DNA of 64,000 bases from Virgibacillus_F sp049310925 (GTDB lineage Bacteria > Bacillota > Bacilli > Bacillales > Amphibacillaceae). Shown in pieces: positions 1 through 8,784 of this stretch. The stretch covers positions 6,420 through 70,419 of the forward strand of contig NZ_JBMERP010000010.1 of NCBI RefSeq assembly GCF_049310925.1, read 5' to 3'. The position numbers were made by a program, and so were the translations under genes. The notes below the pieces were generated by a model. The model saw only the letters and a list, made by a program, of their open reading frames with translations. It had not been told where the DNA came from and ran no database searches. Position 1 is the stretch's first letter. Each line of letters starts with the position of its first letter.

Positions 1-2
1 AA

Positions 3-107
3 AAGGAAAATGAAGACCTGGATTTAGAAGAAGAAGAAGAAGAAACGGAAGATGAAAATTATGATGAATCAGATGAAGATTTGATGAATTCAATATCAGT
101 ATCATAG
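3..107 (+). CDS. 3' end of an unidentified gene with an acidic tail
   Basis: An open frame enters from the left edge and ends at TAG 105-107. The visible 34 codons encode a Glu/Asp-rich tail with a run of six Glu. Nothing identifies the protein. Acidic C-termini of this kind are common in phage and plasmid DNA-replication proteins, and the next large gene is a DNA polymerase, but that link is only positional. Confidence 0.6.
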   Translation, partial: KENEDLDLEEEEEETEDENYDESDEDLMNSISVS

Positions 108-118
108 AGAAATAAGAG

Positions 119-137
119 AGGGGAGTGAATGCTTCCC
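119..137 (+). repeat. Leader repeat, copy 1
   Basis: GGGGAGTGAATGCTTCCCT occurs here and again at 486-504, each time just ahead of a gene. It contains an RBS-like GGGGAG next to ATG. In this copy the ATG opens a three-codon frame (ATG CTT CCC TAA), and GGGA can pair with TCCC. A leader peptide or small translational switch is possible but unproven. Confidence 0.5.
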
Positions 138-158
138 TAATAAAAAGGGGGAAAAAAG

Positions 159-479
159 ATGGGTATTTATAAAGGAAAAAAAGTATTGATTTTTCAAAAT
201 TACGAAGAATTAAAAATTTTTTTCAATAAAAGAAAAAACTTGTATGATTTAATTTTTGGGGAAGTTATTTTTAGTGTACAAGAATATGGTTTTAGTGAAT
301 GTGTTTTTAATGACAGAATCACAGTAACTAGGAAAAATGAAAGAATTGATAAAGGGGATTTACAATTAACATATGTTGATATTGATGGTTATAAGAATAT
401 AAAATTTTACATTAAAAATCGGAAAATCACAAACATATTAGTTGGTGATAGGAACAATTTAACAGACGTTGATTTTTAA
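159..479 (+). CDS. Hypothetical protein, 106 aa
   Basis: Complete frame with RBS AAGGGGG about 6 nt before ATG. I do not recognise the protein. It is a small soluble protein with a Lys-rich N-terminus and alternating charged and hydrophobic residues, without membrane segment or Cys motif. It lies just upstream of the polymerase gene, shares its leader repeat, and may be co-transcribed with it. Confidence 0.75.
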   Translation: MGIYKGKKVLIFQNYEELKIFFNKRKNLYDLIFGEVIFSVQEYGFSECVFNDRITVTRKNERIDKGDLQLTYVDIDGYKNIKFYIKNRKITNILVGDRNNLTDVDF

Positions 480-485
480 CAAAAA

Positions 486-504
486 TGGGGGAGTGAATGC
501 TTCC
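486..504 (+). repeat. Leader repeat, copy 2
   Basis: Same 19 nt as 119-137, placed 53 nt ahead of the polymerase start. Here the ATG inside the repeat (497) opens a frame that runs into the polymerase gene in phase, adding 20 basic residues if used. Confidence 0.5.
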
Positions 505-556
505 CTTTTTACATAGAAAAAAGAGAAAAGAAAATTTTAAAAGGGGATGTTGGTTT

Positions 557-3500
557 ATGGGGAGATATAGAGCGAAAAAGTTAGAGAATATGAAAAAGGG
601 AGATTTAGTGAAGTTTTTCGGTAAGATTGAACACATAGATAATTATGAGTATAAAAGTAAAAAAGGTGAAGTTTATAAAATCCTTGTTAATGTTATAGAG
701 AAAAATGATTTAGGTGAAATTGTTTTGAATGACACTATTGAAAGTATAGCTTTTTTGAATTATAAGGATCGTAAATATAAGGTAGCTAAAGAATTATTCG
801 ATTCTTTAGTAGTAGGTGATGGAGTTGTTTTAGAAGGAACGGTTGGTATTGATGAAACTTATCATAAAATCATAATCCCGTCTGTCCATATATTCACTCA
901 AATACCTACTCGACAAGTAGTTATTGATAATATAGAAAAATTTAAATTTGAAGAGAGAAAAGAAGAAAGTGAATATAATCGTGTAGAGTTTCAAGTTACC
1001 ACAAAATTTTCTACTCAGCAGTCGATTGTTGATGTGAAAGATTTAGTTGAAATAAATAAACAGTTTGGAAATAATGTAGTTTCTGTTGCTGATAGAGGAG
1101 TTTGTCAAGGTTTCCCTGACTTTGAATACGAAGTAAAAAAGAATGATATGAAAGGGTTGTATGGAGTCGAATTTAAAGTGAGTGATGAAACATTAACTCC
1201 TTATATAACTAATTCAAAGAAAAAGTATGATGATAATACATATTTCTTTTTCGATATAGAAACAACTTCATTAAACGCAACTTTTGGTGAGATAATTGAA
1301 ATAGGTGTAGTTAAAATTAAAAATGGTAAAAAAATAGATGAATTTCAAAAATTAATCAAACCTAAAAAAAGTATTTCAGCTACTACAACTGAATTAACTG
1401 GTATAACGAATGAAATGGTAAGAGATGCTGAAAACGAATTAACAGTTTTAAAACAGTTTAAAAAATTCGTTGGAACATCTACTTTGGTAGCTCATAACGC
1501 TAAATTTGATTACAATTATATTCAACAAAAATGTAAAAAGTATAGTACAGATTTTAATTTTGATAATAATCCTATAGTAGATACTTTAAAAATGTCACGC
1601 TTATTATTTAAAAAATTAAATAAACTTAAAAAAAGAAAGTTCACTTTAGATATTATGTTACAAGAGTATGATATTGATTTTGAAGGAAATCATCATAGAG
1701 CTAAAGATGATGCTCTAATGTGTTACAGATTATATGAAAAATTATTGGTTAATCATAAAAAAGGGAAAAAAGTAATAAATGGTTTTGAATACTATGGATT
1801 GAAAAACTTACAAATGATTCATGATAAAGGAGAGGAGTTTATAGATTCGTGGAACGCCAGTAGAATGTTAGTTTATGCTAAAAATCAAGCTGGAAGAAAA
1901 TCTCTGTATCAATTAGTGTCTTTAGTTAATATAACTTATACAGATGAAAAAACGTTACCATTAGATGAGGTTTTGCAAAGGAGAAAAAACTTAATTTTAA
2001 TAAGTGGTGGATTTGAAGCTAAAGATTTATTCGATAATTTACTTGATGGAAAAATTAAGAAAAAAGACTTAGTAAAATATGATGCCATTGGTATACAACC
2101 AACTTCGCAATTAAATAAAAAGAATAATAAATATAAAACATTAAGTAATAAAAAAATACAAAAAATAAATACTTTTTTAATTAAAAATGCTGATGAAAAT
2201 AACGTTCCAGTTATAGCTATTGGTGGAGTACATTACATTAATAAATTTGAAGAAAAGTATCTTAAACCTATTGTTAATGAATCAATAAGATCAGGACTTC
2301 CACATTTAGATAAAAGAATAAAAAAGGATGCTTTTTTCAAAACTACTAAAGAAATGTTAGAAGATTTTAGTTACTTAGGAAAAAATAAAAGTAAAGAAAT
2401 TGTAGTAGATAATACTATAATGTTAGCTGAAGAGTTTGAAGAGATTTTTATTGTTGAAGATAAATTATACACTCCTTTTATAAAAGAAGCTAATGAAGTT
2501 ATAAGAAAAAAAGTTAATATGAATTTAGAGAAAAAATACGGAAAAAATCCTGACAAAGAAATTTTGGAGAGATTTAAAGACGAAGAAAAAAAAATAATTA
2601 ACAAAGGATATGGAGTAATTTTTTATGCTAGTTCTTCTCTTATTGAAAGATCAGAAAAAAATGGATACATAGTTGAGGATAGAGGTTCTGTAGGTAGTTC
2701 TTTTTACGCCTTTTTAAGTGATATATCTGAGTTAAATCCATTACCTACACACTATCTATGTCAAAATTCTAATTGTTGTAATCTTGAATGGATGAAAGAA
2801 ATAGAAGATGGATATGATTTAGATGATAAAAAATGTGAAAAATGTATTGGAACAATGAAAGGGGAAGGAGGATATTCACCTTATTCCGTATTTGGTGGAA
2901 AAGGAAAAGTACCTGATATAGATATGAATTTCGCTGACGTTTATCAACACGAAGCTCATCAACATATTTTTGATATGTTTGGTAAGGAAAAAAGTTTTAG
3001 AGCTGGAACTGTATCAACGTACAGTGAAGGGAAAAGTAAAAAAATTGTTTGGGATTTATTTAAAAAGGAAAGCAAAAAAGAAGATTTTTTATTAGAAGAA
3101 CTATACAGTAATGATTATAATTTTTTTTACAAAGATAAAATGACTGGTGAAAAGAAAAAACAAAAAAATATTTATGGTAGTTTAGATCATATTATAGTTG
3201 AAGAATTAAAAGAAAAAGGGGGAGTTAAAAAAGTTTTTAGAGAGACATTTAAAATAAAAGACGGATATTTTAAAGAATATCATTCATTTATAAATAATGT
3301 TAAATATGGTACTGGAATACATGCTGGTGGAGTTATCGTATTACCTAATGGATATGAAATAGAAGATTTCACCCCACAAACTTATGCTAAAGATGGAAAA
3401 GATAAGAGTGTAATAACTACTCATTTAGACTTCAATAGCATACATGACACAGTATTAAAGATTGATGCATTAGGACATAGTTCACCAACTATCTTTTTTA

Positions 3501-4504
3501 ATTTAGAAAAAGAAACTGGAATAAATGTAAAAAAAATAAATTTTACAGATAAAAAAGTATTAGAAGAATTAGGAAAAGGAATAACTGCTGGAATCCCTGA
3601 ATTTAACACTATTTTTAGTACAAACGTTATTTTGCAAACAAAACCTAGAATTTTTTCAGATTATATTCGCTTAATGGGATTAACTCATGGTACTGGAATT
3701 TGGTTAGGAAATGGCGAGGAATTGGTTGAAAAAGGAAAAAGTATTAGAGATATTTTCTCTACTAGAGAAGATGTGTTGAAATTATTATTAAGTAAAGGTA
3801 TAGAAAATAAAATGGCTACTGATATTTTTGAATTTGTAAGAAAAGGAAAATTACATGATGGTAAAATGGAAAATATCAAAAAATGGGAAGAATGGAAAGT
3901 ATTAATGTTTAAAAAGGGGATAGAAAAATGGGAAATTGAAAGTATGGAAAAAATAAAATACTTATTTCCAAGACAACATGGAAAATCATATGCAAAAACA
4001 TCTTTGCGTATGGCTTATTATAGGTATCATCATTTAAAAGAATTCACTAAAGTATTATTGGATAAAGGAAATGAAACAAATGATGATGTAAATACGAAAA
4101 AGAAGAGTAAAAAATCTATTTCTTATTTACCAATTTTGTTAGAAAAAAAAGAATTTGACAACATGATTAGTGATATTGAAAAACGTTGGTCTGATCCAAA
4201 AACAAATCCAACAAATAAAGAAAAAACATCTTATCCAACATATAAACTTATTCAACATTTTATGAATAAAGGTTATAAAATATATCCAGTAGATTTAGAA
4301 AAATCGGCAGATAAAAAATTTATTTATGAGGAAGATGGGTTAAGATTACCTTTAAGTGTTATGCCTAACATCAACGCAAAATTAAGAGAGAAAATTATAA
4401 AAACAAGGAAGAAAGACGTTTTTACTTCTAAAAAGGATTTAAATCGTTTAACTGGAAATAAAAATTATATAAACACAATCGCTATGTATTGTGGATTAAA
4501 GTAA
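557..4504 (+). CDS. polC: PolC-type DNA polymerase III alpha subunit, plasmid version
   Basis: Replicative DNA polymerase of 1315 aa (chromosomal PolC is about 1440). Order seen: an N-terminal OB-like part; a DEDDh 3'-5' exonuclease starting near residue 230 with FDIETTS, a later VAHNAKFD and HHRAKDDA; PHP-derived remnants (GLKNLQMIHD, AIGGVHY); a polymerase core with a Cys4-type segment (YLCQNSNCCN ... CEKC), catalytic PDIDMNF near residue 785, HAGGVIVLPNG, and the PolC-specific GIPEFNT and LTHGTGIWLGN motifs. An in-frame ATG at 497 exists, but ATG 557 has AGGGG at the right distance, so I chose 557. The catalytic residues look intact, so it is probably an active plasmid-specific polymerase. 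Confidence 0.93.
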   Translation: MGRYRAKKLENMKKGDLVKFFGKIEHIDNYEYKSKKGEVYKILVNVIEKNDLGEIVLNDTIESIAFLNYKDRKYKVAKELFDSLVVGDGVVLEGTVGIDETYHKIIIPSVHIFTQIPTRQVVIDNIEKFKFEERKEESEYNRVEFQVTTKFSTQQSIVDVKDLVEINKQFGNNVVSVADRGVCQGFPDFEYEVKKNDMKGLYGVEFKVSDETLTPYITNSKKKYDDNTYFFFDIETTSLNATFGEIIEIGVVKIKNGKKIDEFQKLIKPKKSISATTTELTGITNEMVRDAENELTVLKQFKKFVGTSTLVAHNAKFDYNYIQQKCKKYSTDFNFDNNPIVDTLKMSRLLFKKLNKLKKRKFTLDIMLQEYDIDFEGNHHRAKDDALMCYRLYEKLLVNHKKGKKVINGFEYYGLKNLQMIHDKGEEFIDSWNASRMLVYAKNQAGRKSLYQLVSLVNITYTDEKTLPLDEVLQRRKNLILISGGFEAKDLFDNLLDGKIKKKDLVKYDAIGIQPTSQLNKKNNKYKTLSNKKIQKINTFLIKNADENNVPVIAIGGVHYINKFEEKYLKPIVNESIRSGLPHLDKRIKKDAFFKTTKEMLEDFSYLGKNKSKEIVVDNTIMLAEEFEEIFIVEDKLYTPFIKEANEVIRKKVNMNLEKKYGKNPDKEILERFKDEEKKIINKGYGVIFYASSSLIERSEKNGYIVEDRGSVGSSFYAFLSDISELNPLPTHYLCQNSNCCNLEWMKEIEDGYDLDDKKCEKCIGTMKGEGGYSPYSVFGGKGKVPDIDMNFADVYQHEAHQHIFDMFGKEKSFRAGTVSTYSEGKSKKIVWDLFKKESKKEDFLLEELYSNDYNFFYKDKMTGEKKKQKNIYGSLDHIIVEELKEKGGVKKVFRETFKIKDGYFKEYHSFINNVKYGTGIHAGGVIVLPNGYEIEDFTPQTYAKDGKDKSVITTHLDFNSIHDTVLKIDALGHSSPTIFFNLEKETGINVKKINFTDKKVLEELGKGITAGIPEFNTIFSTNVILQTKPRIFSDYIRLMGLTHGTGIWLGNGEELVEKGKSIRDIFSTREDVLKLLLSKGIENKMATDIFEFVRKGKLHDGKMENIKKWEEWKVLMFKKGIEKWEIESMEKIKYLFPRQHGKSYAKTSLRMAYYRYHHLKEFTKVLLDKGNETNDDVNTKKKSKKSISYLPILLEKKEFDNMISDIEKRWSDPKTNPTNKEKTSYPTYKLIQHFMNKGYKIYPVDLEKSADKKFIYEEDGLRLPLSVMPNINAKLREKIIKTRKKDVFTSKKDLNRLTGNKNYINTIAMYCGLK

Positions 4505-4517
4505 GAAAACATTAATT

Positions 4518-4546
4518 CCAACTTCTAAATAGAGGTTGGTTTTTTT
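4518..4546 (+). terminator. Terminator after polC-like gene
   Basis: Stem of nine pairs (CCAACTTCT / AGAGGTTGG, one G-U) with an AAAT loop, followed by seven T. Confidence 0.85.
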
Positions 4547-4603
4547 ATGGTCTAATTAAGAGGGTTGAATTATTTAAATTTTCGTGCTATAATGACATTA
4601 TAG
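4547..4603 (+). promoter_or_regulatory. Class I promoter motif (drives 4663)
   Basis: ATGGTCTAATTAAG, then 27 bp containing TTGAA, then TATAAT (4588-4593) and ATTATAG. The transcript then starts with an AACCTA/TAGGTT hairpin, a leader otherwise seen after class II promoters. Confidence 0.75.
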
Positions 4604-4662
4604 ATAAAAAACCTATTATTTAGGTTTAATAATATTAATTATAAAAAAGGGAAGTGTTAAAA

Positions 4663-4884
4663 ATGAAAATGGTTATTCCGATGGTAATAATGGTTGTAGT
4701 GGTTCTTGTGTTGACAAATGGGGTTTTAGGTACAGATACAGGTTCAATTATGAATTTTGGTGATACATTTAATTCTAATATTGAAAGCGAAATATCATCT
4801 TTCGCTATGGGATTTATAGAAGAAAAAGCTAATGAGGTACTTAATAACTTTTGGGAAATTTCAGGGATAAATAAAATTATGTAA
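4663..4884 (+). CDS. Small exported protein, 73 aa
   Basis: ATG 4663 lies 8 nt after AGGGAAG; the GTG at 4654 overlaps the ribosome site and was rejected. Residues 1 to about 23 form a signal peptide or membrane anchor (VVVVLVLTNGVLG then polar). The rest is a short amphipathic segment. It is a single-gene unit with its own class I promoter and terminator. Function unknown; a surface peptide or small membrane protein is plausible. Confidence 0.7.
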   Translation: MKMVIPMVIMVVVVLVLTNGVLGTDTGSIMNFGDTFNSNIESEISSFAMGFIEEKANEVLNNFWEISGINKIM

Positions 4885-4888
4885 ACAA

Positions 4889-4924
4889 AGTATTATTCTA
4901 ATAAAATTAGAGTAATATTTTTTT
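4889..4924 (+). terminator. Terminator after 4663 gene
   Basis: Long A/T stem around ATTATTCTAAT and ATTAGAGTAAT with an AAA loop and a T tract. Confidence 0.8.
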
Positions 4925-4932
4925 GTTTATAT

Positions 4933-4961
4933 TTGATTATATAAATGTTTCATTGTATAAT
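4933..4961 (+). promoter_or_regulatory. Sigma-A type promoter of the triple-HTH gene
   Basis: TTGATT, 17 bp, TATAAT. This is an ordinary housekeeping promoter, in contrast to the class I motifs around it, so this gene may be expressed before the plasmid regulon. Confidence 0.6.
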
Positions 4962-5017
4962 TAACCTATGTACTGCATATAAATATAAAAATAATTAAAA
5001 AAATGGAGGTAAAAGAG

Positions 5018-6136
5018 TTGAGAGTAGCGATTGAAGAAAATATGAATATCAAAGAAATAGAGAGAGAAGCTGAGAATATTGTTACGGATATTATTAACTA
5101 CATTAAAGGAGTTAATGAATATATAGGTGTGGGATCTATAACACAAAAGGATGTTACAACATCCACACTCTATAAAGATATTGTAAAAATATTAGAGGGG
5201 AGAAGTAATTTAGAAATTGATGAGGAAATTCTGATTAGAACCGAACGTGTGAAAAAGGTATTATCTAATACACCATATCAACAAATTTGGAATTCTAACT
5301 TAGAAACATTTAATAAAACAAAAATTGGTGAAGCTATTGTTTTTCTTGAAAATACAAACTTTATGGAAAGTGAATATATTACACAAAGCGAAGCAAGTAA
5401 TTTATTAGGTAAGGATATAGCACATATAACAAATATGATACACCGATTTGAACCACGAATTATCAATGACAGAAGAATGGTTAGACGTTCATCTGTAATA
5501 GCTTATAAAAATGAATATGAAGCTAGAAATAAATTCAAGACAAACGAAGAATATATGAGTGCTGATGAAGTAGCTAATGAATTAAATTTTTCTATCCATT
5601 TCATTTATAAACTCCTTAAAGAAGGAGAGCTTTCAAAATATGCGGTTTCTACCGCAGGTGTCGGTTTATATATAGAAAAAAAGTATGTAGAAGAATATAA
5701 AAAAAGAAGAGATGAACAAAGAAAAAAATATAACATGTTTGATTTTTTAGGTACACAGGAAACAGCTTTAATTTTGTTTAATAAAACTCCTGCGACAATT
5801 TCAAATTGGATCAAAAAAGGGATTTTAAAAAACTCAAAAAAAGTAGGAAGAAACTACGAAATACCTAGAAGTGAAGTTTTAAGGGTAATGAAAGAAGAAG
5901 GGTATGAAAATGCTGATACAAAAGTTGAAAATAGAGATAGAACGTTGTTTCAATATATTAAAATTTACACTAGAGCATTAAAGGATAATGATAAGCAACA
6001 ACAAGAAGGTATTTTAGACTTAGCTGAGAAGAAAGGATTTAAGGATTATATGAAAGTAACTAGAGAGGCATTTAATAAAGGTGAAGAAGTATATATTCCT
6101 GATTGGGTATTAGAAGAATATGAAAATGAAAATTGA
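5018..6136 (+). CDS. DNA-binding protein with three excisionase-like HTH segments, 372 aa
   Basis: TTG 5018 lies 7 nt after GGAGGT; the ATG at 5003 overlaps that site. After a helical N-terminal third, three MerR/excisionase-like helix-turn-helix segments follow: near residues 120-165 (ITQSEASNLLGKDIAHIT), 180-230 (MSADEVANELNFSIHFIYKL) and 240-290 (GTQETALILFNKTPATISNW). Each ends with a wing-like basic strand. This suggests a regulator, or a DNA organiser or segregation factor, that reads an extended site. It has its own sigma-A promoter and overlaps the next gene. It is a candidate regulator of the class I or class II motifs; that is inference. Confidence 0.75.
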   Translation: MRVAIEENMNIKEIEREAENIVTDIINYIKGVNEYIGVGSITQKDVTTSTLYKDIVKILEGRSNLEIDEEILIRTERVKKVLSNTPYQQIWNSNLETFNKTKIGEAIVFLENTNFMESEYITQSEASNLLGKDIAHITNMIHRFEPRIINDRRMVRRSSVIAYKNEYEARNKFKTNEEYMSADEVANELNFSIHFIYKLLKEGELSKYAVSTAGVGLYIEKKYVEEYKKRRDEQRKKYNMFDFLGTQETALILFNKTPATISNWIKKGILKNSKKVGRNYEIPRSEVLRVMKEEGYENADTKVENRDRTLFQYIKIYTRALKDNDKQQQEGILDLAEKKGFKDYMKVTREAFNKGEEVYIPDWVLEEYENEN

Positions 6137-6497
6137 TTACGATCATGATGCTGACGAGTTAAAGATTAAATGGAATGAAAAATTAACGTTTTTTCTAAAA
6201 CATGACCATTATAGCCTTGATGATGTGTGGAAGGATCCAAAACATACAATAGTGATTAGAGATAATGGTTTTAGTTTCTTTCCAGTAAATAAAGATTTAA
6301 ATGAGGAAAATAATATTGAAGATGTTTTTTTTGGGAATGGTGGAAAAGTGATTTTAGAATACGATAAGGAATTTGATGGTTTTAAGTGTAAAATTTTATT
6401 TTTCAAAAGTGAAAGAAAAGTGATTCAAGAAATTTGTAATGATATTAGATATATAGAAAGTGAGGTGAAAATGAATGTTAAAAGAAAAAGTAAGTAA
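6120..6497 (+). CDS. Hypothetical protein, 125 aa
   Basis: Starts inside the end of the HTH gene (17 nt overlap), so translation is probably coupled. A second ATG lies two codons later. Acidic, soluble, no motif I recognise. It belongs to the three-gene operon 5018-6816. Confidence 0.7.
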   Translation: MKMKIDYDHDADELKIKWNEKLTFFLKHDHYSLDDVWKDPKHTIVIRDNGFSFFPVNKDLNEENNIEDVFFGNGGKVILEYDKEFDGFKCKILFFKSERKVIQEICNDIRYIESEVKMNVKRKSK

Positions 6498-6816
6498 ATT
6501 ACCTGATATAGCTATTAGTAATGAATATGAAGGATTTTTGTTTAAGGTTAGAGATAACTTATTATGTTTTTTAACAAAAGATAATGAGTGTTTAAAAAAT
6601 GATATTTACTTTTTACTTAGTGAAGATGGAAAAGAAAATAAAAACGGTATATATTTAAAACTTGATGATTCCTTTCCACTACTTTTTAAAGAAATAAAAC
6701 AACGGATAAAGGAAGAAGGAAATTCAGTTTTGGATGAATATGTTGAAGGTAATGGGATTAATGGAATGTTGGATAACGCTATTAATGAAATAAGAAAAAA
6801 TGAATTAATGGTCTGA
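6475..6816 (+). CDS. Hypothetical protein, 113 aa
   Basis: Overlaps the preceding gene by 23 nt, with GAGGTG upstream of ATG. It resembles 6120-6497 in size and composition (mixed charged/hydrophobic strands), but I cannot show homology by eye. Its stop codon lies inside the class I motif at 6808. Confidence 0.65.
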   Translation: MLKEKVSKLPDIAISNEYEGFLFKVRDNLLCFLTKDNECLKNDIYFLLSEDGKENKNGIYLKLDDSFPLLFKEIKQRIKEEGNSVLDEYVEGNGINGMLDNAINEIRKNELMV

Positions 6817-6860
6817 TTAACGGTAGTGAATTATGAAGGAAAAAAAGCTATCATAAAAAT
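6808..6860 (+). promoter_or_regulatory. Class I promoter motif without a following gene
   Basis: ATGGTCTGATTAAC, 27 bp with AGTGAA, then TATCAT (6849-6854). Only about 70 nt and a terminator follow before the next promoter, so its product would be a short RNA. Confidence 0.6.
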
Positions 6861-6934
6861 ATAAGGAATATAAGGAAATAATAAATAGGAGGTCGCTTCA
6901 CACTATAAGTGTGAGGTTGATTTCCTATTTTAAA
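6861..6934 (+). ncRNA. Candidate small RNA of about 70 nt
   Basis: Lies between the class I motif at 6808 and the nested terminator 6883-6930. It has no reading frame. The body repeats AAGGAATAT/AAGGAAATA and then carries the 42-nt element also found at 8785. Inference from promoter plus terminator only. Confidence 0.4.
6880..6921 (+). repeat. 42-nt duplicated hairpin element, copy 1
   Basis: Identical to 8785-8826. Inner stem CTTCACAC / GTGTGAGG with TATAA loop. In this copy an outer stem AAATAGGA (6883-6890) / TCCTATTT (6923-6930) encloses it, giving a nested terminator-like structure. Confidence 0.8.
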
Positions 6935-6940
6935 TCTCTC

Positions 6941-7018
6941 TTGTAACATTCCTGTAATATAAGTTTTTTTTAAAAATGTTATAATAGTATTATAAGATAA
7001 AAAACCTAATATATAGGT
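6941..7018 (+). promoter_or_regulatory. Class II promoter motif (drives 7043)
   Basis: TGTAACATTCCTGTAATAT holds two TGTAAYA half sites 11 bp apart. GTAAC is 32 bp from TATAAT (6980-6985). The leader begins with TATTATAAG and an ACCTAATATATAGGT hairpin. Confidence 0.75.
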
Positions 7019-7042
7019 GTTAAATTAAAAGGGGAGTTTTAA

Positions 7043-8131
7043 TTGAGAAAATTGAATTATAAAGATGTAGAAGTGTTATTTAAAGAAAAAGGATTTATTT
7101 TATTAGAAGAAGAGTATAAAAATAGTAAAGAAAAGATGAAATTTAAATGTAAAAAACACTTAAATGATATTCAATATATTACTGTGTCAAAATTAAAAAA
7201 TGGTGGATGTAAAAAATGTACTAATGAAAAGAGAAAAGTTGATTTTTCGTTAGTGAAAGAAACTTTTGAAGAAAAAGGTTTTATTCTATTAGAAGAAAAA
7301 TATAAAAACATCTCAACTAAAATGAGGTGTAAATGTAAAAAACATTTAGATGAAAATCAATATATGTCTTTAAAAGATATAAGATATGGTAGGAAATGTG
7401 AATTTTGTGATAGTAATATGAAGTATGAAGAGGCTAGTAATCTTTTTGAAGAAAAAGGATTTGTATTATTAGAAAAACAATATAAAAATACCTCAACTAA
7501 AATGAAGTGTAAATGTAAAAAACATTTAGATAAAATTCAATATAAAAGTTTATCGAGTATAAAAATGAATGAAGGGTGTAAGTTTTGCACTAATAATGTA
7601 ATGAGTTATGAAGAGGTTAGTAATCTTTACGATAAAAAAGGTTATATTTTATTAGAAAAACAATATAAAAACGCTTCAACAAAAATGAAATGTAAATGTA
7701 AAAAACATTCAGATAAAATTCAATATAAGAGGTTATCGAGTATAAAATTAGATGATGGATGCTCATATTGTTTCCACGAAAATAATAAAGGAGAAAATCA
7801 CTCAAACTGGAAGAAAGAATTAACAGATAAGGATCGTAATCAAATTGGGAGAAAAAATTCTCAATATAAAAAATGGAGATTTGATGTTTTAAATAGAGAT
7901 AATTATACGTGTCAATGTTGTGGTAATAATAATAATATAGAACAACTTAATGCTCATCATATAAATAGCTGGAATTATTTTAAAGAAGGAAGATATGATA
8001 TTACTAATGGAGTTTGTTTGTGTGTTAGTTGTCATAAAAATTTTCATTTCATATATGGATATGGTAATAATACGGAAGAACAATTTAATAAATTCCTAAA
8101 AAATAATAGAGAGTATAAAAATGTTTCATAA
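7043..8131 (+). CDS. HNH endonuclease with four zinc-ribbon repeats, 362 aa
   Basis: TTG start after GGGGAG. Residues 1 to about 245 are four copies of a 58-60 residue unit: a helix (EEVSNLFEEKGF), strands (ILLEKQYKN), then CKCKKH and a closing CxxC, which is a zinc-ribbon pattern. After a linker comes an HNH domain: WRFDVLNRDNYTCQCCG, LNAHHIN and CVSCHKNFH, with paired Cys and the catalytic His. The repeats probably read DNA, as in phage-type homing or free-standing HNH nucleases. It is transcribed alone from a class II promoter. Target unknown. Confidence 0.88.
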   Translation: MRKLNYKDVEVLFKEKGFILLEEEYKNSKEKMKFKCKKHLNDIQYITVSKLKNGGCKKCTNEKRKVDFSLVKETFEEKGFILLEEKYKNISTKMRCKCKKHLDENQYMSLKDIRYGRKCEFCDSNMKYEEASNLFEEKGFVLLEKQYKNTSTKMKCKCKKHLDKIQYKSLSSIKMNEGCKFCTNNVMSYEEVSNLYDKKGYILLEKQYKNASTKMKCKCKKHSDKIQYKRLSSIKLDDGCSYCFHENNKGENHSNWKKELTDKDRNQIGRKNSQYKKWRFDVLNRDNYTCQCCGNNNNIEQLNAHHINSWNYFKEGRYDITNGVCLCVSCHKNFHFIYGYGNNTEEQFNKFLKNNREYKNVS

Positions 8132-8151
8132 CAAGGAAAGGGGATGTTAAA

Positions 8152-8778
8152 ATGAAATACATAAGTAACAAAAAGAAAATGAATAAGTTTAGAAAAGTGT
8201 TAAGAGAAAATAAAATGTTAATGGATTGGAATGAGGAAAGGGGAGGAATGAATTATGATAGATATAAAAAAAATTGTGAGAAAAAAATCTATAAAAAACA
8301 AATTTCAGGGGATAAATTAGAAGATGATGTAGTAAAAACTTTTTCAAAGGTGTTTAAAAATAAAAATTATATATTAATACGAGATATTATTATTGATTTT
8401 AATACTCATATAGATCTTTTATTACTAACCTCAAATGGTGTTTTTATAATTGAAGTTAATGATTGGAAAGGTGAATTTCAAATAAAGAATGATATGTGGA
8501 AAAAGAAAATTAGGAATGGAAAAACATTTTGTTATAAGGATAATAAAAACCCTTTTATAAAAATAAAAAAGAAAGAAAAAAAACTGAGAAATTTGTTTGA
8601 AGAAAAAAAAATCGAAGCACCTCTATTTTCTTACATTTTTTTAAATAATGATTGTGTAGAAACTGATGATAATAGAATTGTATGTAGTAAGGAAGAGTTG
8701 GTAAAAAAAATTAATAAAGATATAAATTTAAAATTAGATACTTATTTAAATGGAATGAGAATACTAAAAATCAATTAA
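8152..8778 (+). CDS. NERD-domain protein with altered nuclease motif, 208 aa
   Basis: The NERD (nuclease-related) fold is visible from residue 52: GDKLEDDVV, an LIRDIII strand, HIDLLLL with Asp88, and GVFIIEVND. The family motif is ExK; here it reads E-V-N (101-103), so the catalytic Lys is replaced. The paralogue at 8869 keeps ExK. The N-terminal 50 residues are shared by both. It lies 20 nt after the HNH gene, so it is probably in one operon. Possibly a dead nuclease with a binding or dominant-negative role. Confidence 0.75.
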   Translation: MKYISNKKKMNKFRKVLRENKMLMDWNEERGGMNYDRYKKNCEKKIYKKQISGDKLEDDVVKTFSKVFKNKNYILIRDIIIDFNTHIDLLLLTSNGVFIIEVNDWKGEFQIKNDMWKKKIRNGKTFCYKDNKNPFIKIKKKEKKLRNLFEEKKIEAPLFSYIFLNNDCVETDDNRIVCSKEELVKKINKDINLKLDTYLNGMRILKIN

Positions 8779-8784
8779 TTTTAA

